NCBI GenBank assembly: GCA_963576785.1
Contig: OY756141.1
Coordinates: forward strand, 682,001 to 746,000
From: Chlorophyllum brunneum
Taxonomy: Eukaryota; Basidiomycota; Agaricomycetes; Agaricales; Agaricaceae
Length of the DNA: 64,000 bases
Direction of reading: 5' to 3'
Part shown: positions 14,101-25,493 of the stretch, in pieces
Layout: each line of letters begins with the position of its first letter
Numbering within the stretch: position 1 is the stretch's first letter
Translations under genes and position numbers: made by a program
Notes under the pieces: generated by a model
What the model saw: the letters and a program-made list of their open reading frames with translations, nothing else
The model's database searches: none
What the model was told of the DNA's origin: nothing

Positions 14101-15257
14101 GAGCATTCATTAGATTTGTCAAGTACCAAAAAGGGGCTGTGAGACAAACCAAAACAAAAGACTCTGGGAACTTGAAGTGCCCACGGAGTACTCACTACCA
14201 GAACATACAGCTCGAGTTGGTTCGGACTTGTGGTCACATAACGTTCTATCCTGATGACTCGGGAGATGCTGATGGGAAGCGGCAACGGATGTCAAGATCT
14301 GTGGAAGACAACCCTGAAATTGGAAGACAATGTCGTCCGTGGCCGCGATGTGTGCTCTCCCTTATGCTCTGCACAACTTTCAGGTTAATAATAATTACAA
14401 AAAGATTGCTGGACAGCGATGGTGATTTCATCAGAGTCAAGTCGGAGGTTGCACCGCCTGGATGATTATCGGAAGTATGGGGAGTTCATGTTGAGGTGAT
14501 GTTGTGTTGATGGATTGATCAAAGCGTGATCAAAGGGCGTTTAGAGGTTTTCTGCGGATAAAGAATTCCTACATTAGTACCGTGGCAACTCCGAAGGATG
14601 ATGGAACTGTGTAGTGCAAACCTCTTGAGGCGCCGCGGAGTAATCGTGAACGTGAGAAGTTGAAGGTCTAGAAGACGAGTATTCATCTCGGAACCAAAGG
14701 GTTCGATTGGTATGTTAATTCTGGATAGAAGACTACAGTGAAACAACTAGAGGATACGGACAACATCTGTTTTCGCGGAACCTTTGATGATATGATTCCA
14801 TGATGATGATGAGCTCTGGGGTTCTCCCGTGGATGGACGTGAGAATGGGCCAATCGAAAGTGTTGAAGACATGACACCGATTCCTGGGTATCCATCAGAG
14901 TAAGATGACTCTGAAAGTCGGATTCTCATGGAGTCTGATGCGATGAGTCCTGAAGCACCGGAGAAGGTACAGGGTGAGTTGATATCCGATGGATTTGTGG
15001 TATAGAGTTGGTCGTGTAGAGCTAGTTTAAACAAGGTTGCACAGTAAGTTCGTCGCCAGTAGTTTATCTGACTTGGAAGCAAATGGTGTTTAGCAGCAGG
15101 ATGGCGGCGGCGCAGCAACACGACCGAGGGCAGCCAGAGGAGGAGCAGCAGGCAGAGAAGCGTGTGACTGTGACGTCGAGTGACAGAGTAACGCGCCGAG
15201 AGTGGACGTCTTGGCTGCAAACATATCCCTTCGTCGCCGACCACAACCCCGACGCTC
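14101..15257. other. Upstream region of the PNS1-like gene
   Basis: No independent gene supported. Long antisense frames at 14747-15419 overlap the first exon of the transporter gene and have no domains. The stretch probably holds its promoter and 5' leader. Confidence 0.4.
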
Positions 15258-18200
15258 ATGGCGACGTCGTTCGCAGCGTATGCCTCGCAGTATCTCAACA
15301 GGCACAACCAGGATGAGTCTGCACTCTCCTCGTCCCAGCCCATGTTTTTCTCCTTCACCACAGACAACGAATCCCGTGCTGGTCATGACACTGATCTCGA
15401 TGACCTCGACGACCCCCATATAAGAGAGAGTGAGGTCAGCAGAGCAGCTCGGCCTCGTCAGGAAGAGGATGACGACCCATATCTTCGACTAGACGAAGAT
15501 GAACATACGCCCACGGGCGGTTTTGACTCGAGGCAACGCACCGCCCGAGTACAGCGCACTCCTCTCATTCGATCTGACGATATCTCGTCGGTATCCAGCT
15601 CACATCCTGGCGGATGGCTAGCGCATCTAGCGTCCTCGCCATTCAGACAGTCCCGTTCACCTTCACCTTCAACCTCTTCAACTTCGTCCGACTCCGGGCC
15701 TCCGCCAGACATGTTTTCTCCTGCAGGAGCTCAGGCCCGTGGACAACATCCACCCCCACCTCCGTCGACTAATCGACAACCCGCGTCGCTGTCGTTAACA
15801 GAATCCCTTCTCCCACGGGATGGCCGTGCTAGACCTATCGATGTGTTCAATCTCCCAGACCCACGGCACACACCCCGAAATCGACGAAAGTACAACGACT
15901 CCATCTGGACGGTGTTGTGGTTGGGAGGTGTCTCGATATGTGTTTTCTTCTCTATTCTCCTCCTCTTTCTCGCCCACAAACCCTCGAAACCGCGGACGAG
16001 ACTTCCCTACACAACCCTATTACATACTGTCCCGATGTTGACCATCTTGACGGTTCTCAGTGCACTCGTGGCCTATACGCACATCTTTCTGTTACGCATT
16101 TTTGTGCGACCAGTCATGATTGCGACATCCGTTTTCATCCCTGCAACGCTCTTCATATCTGCTGTCTGGGCATTTGTCGGAAGCTTTATGTGGGATGCCA
16201 GCGACCAAGAGCCAACATGGGGGGAAACTGTTGGGTGAGTCGCTACTCCTTTCTTCACCTTAACATTCCTTCCAGGATTTGTCATTATTTATTATCCCTC
16301 GGGACAAAAATTGCTATGGATGCCCCAATAATTCATTTTCGTTATCCCTTATCACCGTTAATGTTAATCCGCTGTACTAACAATCGTCATTTCATCAGAC
16401 TTCGGCTCTTTTCGTTGATCCCCCTTGCACTAGCAATCCTCACCTCCCGACGACTTGCTCACCTTCCTCACGATGTCCATGTCACCTCGTCCACTCTCAC
16501 GCTCACCACTCACCTTCTGATTGCGAATCCTTTTCTTCTTGCATTGTCTCCCGCAATCCTTCTCGCCACTTTAATCGGTTCCATTCCGTTTTTGACTTTG
16601 ATATTCCGACTTTTATTATATGGGCATACCCTGCCCATCTCAGAACGTAATACAGGCTTGGAGTGGCATATTTCTGGCTGGGCTAATTGGGCAATCATCG
16701 GGACCGTAGCAATTTGGTTATGGAGTTGGGGTGTTGCAAGAGGTATTCTTAGAATGACTTGCGCAAGCGTTATCGGGGCGTGGTATTTTGCCGAGTAAGC
16801 AGCTTCGGTTGTTCACTTCTTGATATTGACTAACTCGCCAGTAGTCCAGACATTCTCCCACCACCACCAGCGTCGACGCACACCATCCATGCAGCTGTCG
16901 TTCGCTCAACAGGCCCGTCTTTAGGCACAATCTGCCTTTCTGCCCTCATGCTGACAATCATTCGTCTTCTGACACTTTTCACGCTCTTCCTCGGGCGGTT
17001 AACGGCATACATTCCGCCGAGAGCCTTCTTCCTTGTGAATGGGATCCGATTGGCTGTGGGTTACTTGGATGGTGTTACAATGGCGCTGAGCAAGTATGCC
17101 TTAGTGTATTCAGGATTGACGGGAGACCCTTTCATGCCGAGTGCAAGGAGGGTCAAGGCGTTGACGGCAAGCGTCGAAGCGAGAGTGCAACAGGGAAGGA
17201 GGAAATTTAAGGCTGAACGTGAGTTTTTCTCTCTTTACTGTAATGTAGAACTCTATTGATCCACCCATTCCAGCGCCGCTGATGCTGCTAACTGTCGCCC
17301 CTCTTACCTTGTCGTTTCCGTTCTCGCTGCTCACGTATCTCTTTGTTGCACATACGCTAGGAGCTCCATCTCAGGCCCTAGGAGCTTCTGTACTTGCTGG
17401 CGGTGTCACTGCACTTGTGGGACTTTTCTGTGTCGGGTTGGTGAGAGATACAGCAGACACGTTGTACGTCTGCTATTGCATTGACAAAGACATTGGTGAG
17501 CAGAAGCGGGAGGAAGTATTTTTTCTGGTGAGTCTTTAAGCGTTGATTCAAACCAGCCCGTGAGGTTCATATACCCCATCAGTTCGAATACGAGAATCGG
17601 AATCAGAATCATTCCCAACCACGTCAGAATCGTCCGCGACAAGGTCTTTCTTCACAACCAGAAGAGATATTGCCACTTTCCCCACGTTCCCCGCCTAATA
17701 GATCGACGCAGCTTACTTCTCAGGGTCAGCAGCAGCAGCAACATCATGTACCTTCACAAACTGGAACGGAATCACGAGCATCGAAGGCCCCTGCTGTTCC
17801 GGTTCCTCCTCCATCAGTTAAGGTACCAACGGCAGTACCACGTTCAAAGCCCCTCTTGCAAACCCCAGCACCTCCCGTTGCCGCCGATGCAGATGACGTC
17901 GACCCTTTCCGGCACAGTTTTGCTGAAGAGCACCTCGAACCGGCACCTGAGCCTGTTCGTTCATCACTTCGAACACCTTCACCGACGCCTTCGCTCCAAC
18001 TCGAAGAGTCAGGACAACAACCCGTATCACAACCAGAGAGACAGATGAAGAGAAAGACAAGCGCAGAGTTGAATATGAAAAGTCATATTTGGGATCCGAA
18101 GAAACGCACGAAGGCATATGAATTGGGGGAGTCATCAGATGAGGGTGAGGAGGTCGGGCTACATAAGAAATATTTGGCTGGGTCGCTGAACAAGGGCAAG

Positions 18201-18329
18201 ACGAAGGAGAGTGGTGGACATAGGAGGAGTGACAGCTTGAAGAGAGCAGAGGGTGGGAGTGGGATTGGAAGTGGAAGCGAGAGAGGACAAGGATCGTCCC
18301 AGTTTTTCCCTGGTTCCGGGTTTTTCTAG
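15258..18329 (+). CDS. PNS1: Pns1/SLC44 choline-transporter-like membrane protein
   Basis: Predicted 914-residue polytopic membrane protein of the CTL/SLC44 family (Pfam PF04515). Five exons: 15258-16234, 16399-16794, 16842-17218, 17274-17495 and 17557-18329. All introns are GT-AG and the frame closes through all five. Residues 1 to about 210 are hydrophilic, rich in Asp, Ser, Pro and Arg. The first membrane segment is at about 217-238. Further segments follow in pairs up to about residue 650. The end of the core carries LYVCYCIDKDIG, matching the family signature in which an acidic residue follows the last helix. Residues from about 680 form a long Gln/Pro/Ser/Lys-rich tail, probably cytosolic. 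Yeast Pns1 is a plasma-membrane protein of uncertain substrate, so choline transport is not established. Both tails are longer than in yeast. Confidence 0.9.
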
Positions 18330-19679
18330 GATCCTGGTTGGACGCTTGTATGCCTTTTCCCCTCCCGAAGTTATATGTATGCACGAGATGTTGACGTTGG
18401 TTTTCCGCTTCACTACTTAACTCTGTTGCAACTGCTTCCTGCATCTTTTAGAGTCGGGGTGGGACAGTTCATTGGTACGACTCTGGGTGATGGTGAAGCG
18501 CCCGCGTCCTCCACTTTCATTTATTGAAATGGTTCATTGTCCTTTCTGCTGATTGATTCGCGTTGTACATATGTGTTCACTGGTCTCTGCCCTCTTGCAT
18601 TTCATTTCATCCATAATGACTCTTTCTCCAATGCATGTATCTACAACTACATACATACGATGCTTGACTTGGCTTTATTGTCAACGTGGTAACCCTTATT
18701 TCAGCTGCTACTTGAATGCCCATCATCCGTCCCTTGCGGCTTACCGAAATTAACCTCCGTCTGATATTTAAAATCAATCAGTGAACTGATATGAACTGAT
18801 ATGAAATTCTAGATCCTCCTAGCGTACCAGAAAGATTCGAGAAAACGTGTTGAGGGTGACAAAAGTGGTAATCTACTCATCTTGACTCACTCTCACTCAC
18901 ACCGAAGTTCCAGAACGCGAGTCGTACGATTCCTGATTTCGCCTTTACTGCGGGTAGCTCCCGGAACTTGATAACGTTCAAAAAATACACGTGGCACGCG
19001 CCCCAGCTTTTCGCGAAACTAATTACCATTTCGTATCCACGCACACCCCAGACACCCGAAGCATCCTGGGATGTGTTCTGGAACTACCTACATCCAGGTA
19101 TCAATCACCATTGGCACCGTCAAGGGTGTGGTTCCGTCAGACCGCAAACATCCTATACTCCACCATTACCTTGTGGAAAGGTTTCAAAATAAAGCTCATA
19201 CAACAACAACCAAATTTGTGTCTCCAAAGTCAGCGCAATTGTTCCTCAAAGGGAAATTCCAGTCGCTGGTCTTGGGGCTGTTCCCGAGTGCCCAGTGCCC
19301 TGTTATTCTCGTCAAGGGTTGCTCCATTCCACTATTCCGTATTTAAGCGTTCACCGGCGAGAAATCGCGAGCACCCGACCAAAATATGATACCCGACAAC
19401 AGCACTAATGATCTATGAATTATGCCCATAGCGAATTCGTGCAAATCACATGGAAGATTACCATTAGCGCATCACCGATGGTGTTTAGGTCCTGTTCGGC
19501 TCATTAATTGATCCCAGCTTTCATTTCTGTGCATTCTGAGGCCCTATGGCCGCTGGTATAAGACCTTGAAAATTTGTTGGTAAACACCCCAAACCCCACG
19601 AAAAACTCCATATCCTTCCTCAGCGAGTCCTCATCACTCAAGGCCTTCATTCCCATAATCAGCCAACGTCAATACTGCG
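18330..19679. other. Intergenic, no gene supported
   Basis: This stretch contains the 3' region of the transporter gene and a short direct repeat (GAACTGATAT twice, 18783-18802). An open frame of about 90 codons at 19071-19346 looks mildly protein-like but starts without context and has no domain. TGTTCGGCTCAT at about 19493-19504 resembles one arm of the foldback element at 20712. Confidence 0.4.
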
Positions 19680-20492
19680 ATGTGTCTTTGTGATTTGTTG
19701 TGTTGCAAGACAAAGGATACTCAGTCAGCAGCCTCATCTCTTGAAGAATTTACCCGACAGGATGAAGTGCTCTTGTGAGTGTTCGTTCTGGTTATAAGTT
19801 ACGAGACCGAAAAGACTAGAATCACCCTTCGATGCTTCTTAGACTTGTTGGGCCTGTCGGCGCGAAAATAGCTTCGGTTTGTTGCTTCCTAGCCATTCTT
19901 CAACTGTTGTGATCCTCATAGCATTTAGTTCCTCGAGAAGGCTACTCAAATAACCCCCAATGATTCTCAGAACTCTCTAGGGAGTCCCACCAAAGTCCAA
20001 ATTAGTGTGTCGCAGACCATTATCCAGGATCTGCGGAAGCGGATTGTGTTTCTCGTCCCAACCTTATTCGACGGTAACAATATCACGGAGAAGAAAACTA
20101 TTAGCGAGGTCAAACACTGGCTTGAGTGTGTACACCTCTATAACTCTCCCCCGAAAGATATCACTCACTACCATAGCAGCCAAACTCGTCCAAGCTACCC
20201 CCACGTGGACCATATTTTCTATTTCAACGAAGTTGGTAGACATTATAACATTCGACTTACCCCGGTTAGCGTATACCTTCCCGATTTGAAGAATCTCTGT
20301 GGAACGACCGACACAAGGGCCATGTGTAGCAAGGCTTATTTCATTGCAACTTCGGCAGGGAGGGATGGAGAAGTAGGGTTTAATGGTCCGAAAGAATGGG
20401 CCTTCTTACATGCCAATGGGGCTGAAAGGCTGACGTTTGAGGGGACGACGGCATCTGCTCTCGCCTTGATAAGGCAAATTACCCGGGGGTGA
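19680..20492 (+). CDS. Degenerate P-loop GTPase-like protein
   Basis: Predicted 216 residues from three exons: 19680-19774, 19843-19876 and 19971-20492. Phases agree and borders are GT-AG. The layout resembles the small stand-alone G-domain (AIG1/septin-like) proteins common in agaricomycetes. A short Cys-rich start is followed by LLVGPVGAKIAS (residues 32-43) where the P-loop belongs. RIVFLVPTLFDGNN sits where the family has a DTPGFD switch, then come a WLE helix, an LCG motif after the middle strand, and a closing ALALIRQI helix. The P-loop lacks the GK[ST] core (AKIAS), and the switch has VPT in place of DTP, so GTP binding is doubtful. The sequence may be a non-catalytic homologue or a gene losing function. 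Assignment rests on motif order only. Confidence 0.5.
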
Positions 20493-21382
20493 ATGTCGAC
20501 TAGAGTTCGTTCACATAACTTGTATTTGTAGAAATAGAGACAATAGACGAGGGCCGGATATTAGAGGAACGAGCTCAATTTACCTTTCAACGAGTGATTA
20601 GCGTAGGAAGGAGCACAAAGTTGATGAGGAGAGGAAACGCAATGCATCACTACCCTGACATGTGTTGACTTTCCGCGAAGCTACTTACCGCTTTATAGTT
20701 CACAAGATTAGTCCTTGTTCGGCTCACATGATCCAGATTATTTGCACCTGCATTATCACCGCCCGTGAGTGCGGACAAATAATATAGCATAATTATCCGG
20801 ATACCCGTATGTGAACCGAACAGGGCCCAAAATCTATATCCTCAAGGTGAGAGAAATTGTTTCCGCAAGGTTGGGAGGAACAACAAAGAAATGAGGTTTG
20901 GCGTTTCGGGAGGCGGTCGGAACTCTGAGGGTCGACTTTTCATGTTTTCTCTGTTAGAATATGTGCGTCATCACCAAGGGGTGAATTCGGAATGGACGGA
21001 TCGATGGGGAGTAGGGTTCATTCAAAATTCTTGGTTATAGAACTTGAAAGCCTGCTTTCCTGTTTGGATATTTGCCCAGATAATACAAGGCTTACATCCA
21101 ATGAAGAATGCTTCCAGACGATAAGCAAGGATGGCATAGCGTTTCTCTGAGCGCTGCAGACAGAGGCACTGGTGAATTCTCGAAGTGATGTGGGAAAAGG
21201 TCCAAGCGCAGCAGAGTTCAAGGAGATTGCCGAGGGGCGTGATAAAAGACGGTTTATGTTGATCAACGACTGCCAGTGACCATAATCCGCCTTTCAGTAC
21301 ATCTGCAGTCTCGGTCGATTGCATTTATCAAGGCTGCTGTCGACCTAGTCTACTCCTCTCGTAACCCAAAGTCGGATTGATC
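20493..21382. other. Intergenic with a foldback element
   Basis: No gene supported. The stretch contains the inverted-repeat element at 20712-20825 and the 5' flank of the Arb1 gene. Antisense frames at 21018-21324 have no domain. Confidence 0.4.
20712..20825. mobile_element. MITE-like foldback element
   Basis: About 114 bases whose ends are imperfect inverted repeats. The left arm reads TTGTTCGGCTCACAT. The right arm ends ATGTGAACCGAACAGG. Similarity continues inward (GATTATTTG on the left, CAAATAAT near the middle right). There is no coding capacity, as expected of a non-autonomous DNA element. A lone similar arm occurs at about 19493. No target-site duplication was confirmed. Confidence 0.55.
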
Positions 21383-23592
21383 ATGGCCACTACTACTATC
21401 ACTACCATGCCCGTTACCGTAACATCCAGTCTACCAAAACCTCCAACTGCAATGAGTATGAGCAACACAGAATTTCTCGTCCGATTTCCACCCTTCCCGG
21501 AAACTCCAGATGGCGCGCAGGTAATTCCCTGGAAGGAATTCAAAGAACGAGGTATTAGCGTACATCCAGGAGGCGAAGACAATAGCACAGAGATTGACGC
21601 ATGTGGTGTTCCGACCATCGCATTGGCGAGTGCTCACACGACGGATTGGTGCAAGACCGAAACCAAGAGGGCCAAATTCGGTAAAGGCGGGCCAGGGAGG
21701 AGGAACCGGAAAAGGAAAGCCGGTGGGGGTATGGGAGGAGGTCCCACAGCAATGGACTGGGAAGAATATTGGGAAGAGAGAGAGGTCGCGTACCGCGTCC
21801 AAGGAACTTATGATCCGTGAGTATCGCCCTATGTCTTCAATATGACTTGTTGAATTGGTTGTATACAGCCATTTGGACGCGTATGAGAGACTCTGTCAAG
21901 GTGCACTAGATTTTAAGAACCTCAGGCCTTGGCCGTTGGCCCAGAAACAATCAGGTCCTGTTTACGTATGGGGAGAGGTTTGTATCATTTCTGATCTAAT
22001 CTCACTTGATCCATTGACGCCATCCTGCTTCCAAAAATTGCAATAGTTCCTTCGATTTGCGGGCATACCTCTCAACCTCGACGGAGGGGGCGCCAAGGTC
22101 GAGGAGCCAAGTAAGAAGCAGAAAACCGACGATGATTCCGACTCCGACTACGGCGATGACGACGACGATATGGGTGGTATTTTGAATCCGCATAGTCTCT
22201 CCTCCATGGATGCGGTGATGAAGGCCCAAGTTAAGGGCGAGGCTTTCTTGAAGGACCCTGCTCTCATGTTGAAAGTCTTTCTTTCGTCCTATGCACGCGA
22301 TCGTGGGATCATCTGGTATGTGCATTTCCATCCAGTTTCGTCGATTCAGATGAGAGCAAAAACTAACGGGTTTTATTATCAACTTCTTCCCCAGGACCGA
22401 TGTCAACCTCGCTGGCGCACCTATCCTCATGCGTTTCTTTGTCAACTTCTTAATCGACAACAAAGTTCTCCCTAACCGGGAGGAGAAAGCCATCAAACAC
22501 GAATCGACGCGTCGCGTCCTCGATCTAGCGCTCAAAGAGCTTCCTATCACTTCAAAGCTAGCTAAGGTCTGGCCAGATGACTTCCACAAGGCTTGTAAAG
22601 AGTGTTGGGGTTCCAAGACGCATGTATTTGTCTTTAGGTCTGCTTCGCCAATGGAGGGCGTCATTGAGGGGGGTGGTGAAGAAACAGCTCCGGGCGCGAA
22701 TGCAGCTAACGAGGCTCCTACCCGTTCGGAGGGCGATGGGCTGGGCAACTCCGCTGATATGACTACCACGACCATCGTTGCCGAGGAGGGCACTGGATGG
22801 GGTTCCGGTGACTGGGAAAACTCCAATGGTTGGGGAGCTGGTACCACCACGAACTGGGATTCCGGTATAGTTACAGTCGATGTTGATGAGGAGGGCGAAG
22901 TCGAAACGCGCATTGTCGAGGTCACTGCAGACCCTGATGGAGACACCAATGTCGCCGGCGATGACGCCGATGCAAACGATGATGAGAATTGGAATACCTT
23001 TCAACCAGCAAGCTTCCTTCCCTTCCTTGGTCCTACGGCGCTGCCCCTTACTCACACCACCGGCATCGTTGAAACTTCGGTCCGTAGGATCAAAGCTTTA
23101 TTCCCTCCCTCCTCTGATACTTCCAAGTTCCCCGTCGCCAAGGGGTTGAGCGCTGAGGCCGTTGAGGGAGCGTTAAAGAGAACTTTTGGAGTCATTTTAT
23201 TCGAGCCATGGGTCAACTGGAACAAGGGCGAGGAACCTCATCTCTCTATGCCCAAGATCTTAGAGTCATCCCGTGGTGTAGTGAAGACAAATAACGCAAC
23301 ATCAAATGGCGAGTTAGCCGCCAGAAACGAGCCCGTAGCCAGTGTCCTCCCTCCTTTCGACCCACATGAGGACAGCATCCATGTTATCGTAGACTCGGCA
23401 AACATGGATCTCTTCTCTGTTGGTATGGGTTGTTTGGGCACTTGGGTACAGCTGGCACGTCTCGAGGATCTGGAGCCGCAGGACCCAAAGAAGAAAAAGA
23501 AGAAGAACGCGAAGATGGATAGGTTTTGGTATATCGAAGAGTCACTCAGGGTTATCCCGAGTTACTATACGTATCTGACCGACTCCGAATGA
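21383..23592 (+). CDS. arb1: Arb1-like Argonaute siRNA chaperone subunit
   Basis: Predicted 669-residue homologue of Arb1 (Pfam PF09692). In fission yeast, Arb1 forms the ARC complex with Ago1 and Arb2, holds duplex siRNA, and is needed for H3K9 methylation at heterochromatin. Four exons: 21383-21816, 21869-21977, 22047-22315 and 22395-23592, with phases consistent. Family marks seen: a basic KRKAG segment, then the MDWEEYW and TYDPHLDAYERL block (about residues 117-150), GEFLRFAGIPL, LKVFLSSYARDRGIIWTDV, FVNFLIDNKVLP, ELPITS, and a C-terminal block of VGMGCLGTWVQL, FWYIEESLRVIPSYY. Between them lies an acidic, Gly/Trp-rich insertion (about residues 380-475) with GW/WG motifs at W406, W411, W417 and W425. 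The ATG at 21383 was chosen as first in frame. The neighbouring F-box gene converges 219 bases downstream. Confidence 0.85.
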
Positions 23593-23811
23593 GCGTGTCT
23601 TGAAGAAAGATATCCACCCAGCGATGCCGTTTTATAATCTCGCTCCCTTGTTATGCTTGCTCCTTCTCTCCTCGTTCTGAATACTGCTCTGTTGTGAATT
23701 TGATGATTTTCTCTACTAATCACATGTTCAACATCCACCTTGTACAGTATTGTTGTCCGTTACGTCAAATGATAAGCGTCCTTTGTTCGAGCCACATCCT
23801 TGGAACACGGT

Positions 23812-25230
23812 TCAGTCCGAACCTGGAGGCTCTTCCAGGTCTTCCAAAAGCAACGTCCTCTGTGGCTTAACCCATAATGGCATCCGAGGGTCGGCCTCTT
23901 CCTCCCTATAAATCTCCGACCTCATGGACCTCAACCCATCTATATGCCCACTGTTCAACCACACACTAAGGATCTCCAGCCCAAGCACAACCCTCTCGAT
24001 TGGCCTCCCTTGTTCCCCCAATCCAGGCATGATTATGATCAAATTCTGGGCGTCCCGCTTGTCCACAGACTTGATCACAATTGTGTGAAGTTCTGGAAAA
24101 ACGATTGGTGGCTTCGTGGGTATAGAGCCATTTCTATCAAATGGAAGTAAGACACTACCCAGAGCGGATGAGTCGGACGCTCCGGTGTCAAAGACGAGCT
24201 CTTTAAGCGGCATGCAGATGAGTCTGAGGAGTGGATGTAACGAGGTTGATATTTCGCAATTGTCGACCAGGTGTAGTGTGTGCAGATTTCTCAACACCTC
24301 GGGCTCGCGGTTTTCAATGTCAGTCGGTGCGTCATACAAGCTCGTCCCGACGACATTCTGCAACATGAGCACCTCAACCAGTGGACACGAGAGCGTAGCG
24401 AATATACGCATGACTTCGTAATCACTGCCGTACTGCCCGCGGATGCCGAGGTAGCGCAGCTTAGACATCACTATCCGAGAAGAGGCGATGTCTGTGATGT
24501 CAGGTATGAGTTCCCAGAATTCGGTTAGGATAGTGAGTGTTGTGAGGTTGGGGATTGTCAAGAGCGCGTTTAACTCAGAGGGGGAGAGCTCGAGGTCGTT
24601 GAAGTCACTATGAAAATGAACCGTGGATAACGTCTCGAGATGGACAGGGCGCATGTAGTAAACCGCTGCATTCCCAAGCTCGAGGGATTGCAATTTTGGC
24701 GCGCTGCTCGAGAAGATGCTACAGGGTCCGTGACCTAATGATGCAGGTGATGGGCCGGATGTATCCTCGTCTTGGTTTCGGCCTGTAGGGAACGCCGTAG
24801 CGCACAGGGACTCGAGAAGGGGCACGGGCGCTTTGCGGAGGCGCGAGTTTATGATGGGCATAAGAACGTGCATGCATCGAAGAGTGAGCGACTTCCAGCG
24901 GGCGGAGTTCTCTAAAATGATTTGGAAACCTTCATCGTCTTTGCTGTAGAGGTGAAGGAAGAGGGTCAAAGGGTGGTTGGCTGACCGTTCGATGTAGGTC
25001 ATGAGTTTCTGGAGAGCAACGTAGTTACGATGATAACCAAAAGGTGACTGATACGTGATGCTGGACCATAGGCTTGGGGAGGCAAGCGACAGACGACGCC
25101 AGGAGCGACTGACATGAGAGAGGCGCATAGTTGTTAGGGTATCGCTCACATCATTGCTGAAGCATGCGAGTTTGAAGATCATAAGGAGAAGCTCTGGAGG
25201 TAATGAGTGCATCATATCAGGCTTTGACAT
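23812..25230 (-). CDS. F-box protein with LRR-like C-terminus
   Basis: Predicted 472 residues in a single exon. The F-box-like domain is at the start (LPPELLLMIFKLACF, then LSHVSRSWRRLSLASPSLWSSI, residues 10-58), which should bind Skp1 in an SCF ubiquitin ligase. The rest has irregular leucine-rich repeats (LQSLELG, LTTLTIL, LRYLGIRG, LHTLHLVDN, LKELVFD), as in the large agaricomycete F-box families, and probably recruits a target. The target cannot be predicted. A CCCCCTTAG acceptor-like sequence ends directly before the ATG, so the gene may have a 5'-leader intron or an upstream coding exon. No stop interrupts the frame. It shares strand with the thiouridylase gene 263 bases upstream. Confidence 0.85.
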   Translation of the reverse strand: MSKPDMMHSLPPELLLMIFKLACFSNDVSDTLTTMRLSHVSRSWRRLSLASPSLWSSITYQSPFGYHRNYVALQKLMTYIERSANHPLTLFLHLYSKDDEGFQIILENSARWKSLTLRCMHVLMPIINSRLRKAPVPLLESLCATAFPTGRNQDEDTSGPSPASLGHGPCSIFSSSAPKLQSLELGNAAVYYMRPVHLETLSTVHFHSDFNDLELSPSELNALLTIPNLTTLTILTEFWELIPDITDIASSRIVMSKLRYLGIRGQYGSDYEVMRIFATLSCPLVEVLMLQNVVGTSLYDAPTDIENREPEVLRNLHTLHLVDNCEISTSLHPLLRLICMPLKELVFDTGASDSSALGSVLLPFDRNGSIPTKPPIVFPELHTIVIKSVDKRDAQNLIIIMPGLGEQGRPIERVVLGLEILSVWLNSGHIDGLRSMRSEIYREEEADPRMPLWVKPQRTLLLEDLEEPPGSD

Positions 25231-25493
25231 CTAAGGGGGTAGATGAGGTGCGAACTATGAGAAAAGAGAGAAGCATACTGGAAGAGTAAGGAAGGGCAGT
25301 CTTCTGGCGCAGGTAGTAAGGATATAATGATCTTTGCTTAACGTTCCGTATGTTCCCAGGCGCATATCGAGTCCCAGGATTGCGTTGATTTCGGATATAC
25401 CGGATAAATTTCAATCTTAGTCGCCGTATCTAGGATGAAAGACTGGAAGCAGAGTCGTGGATCGAGTATATGAATCACCATAAAACCATTAAA

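Noticed and set aside
15917..16798. 293-codon open frame overlapping the transporter gene
   Set aside because: It reads out of frame through exon 1 and the first intron of PNS1 and joins exon 2 only by reading through the intron; the spliced model gives a continuous family match.
17818..18444. 208-codon antisense frame at the end of PNS1
   Set aside because: Opposite strand of the low-complexity transporter tail; no domain.
22002..22949. 315-codon antisense frame over Arb1
   Set aside because: Antisense shadow of a C/G-wobble coding region; it runs through Arb1 introns and has no domain of its own.
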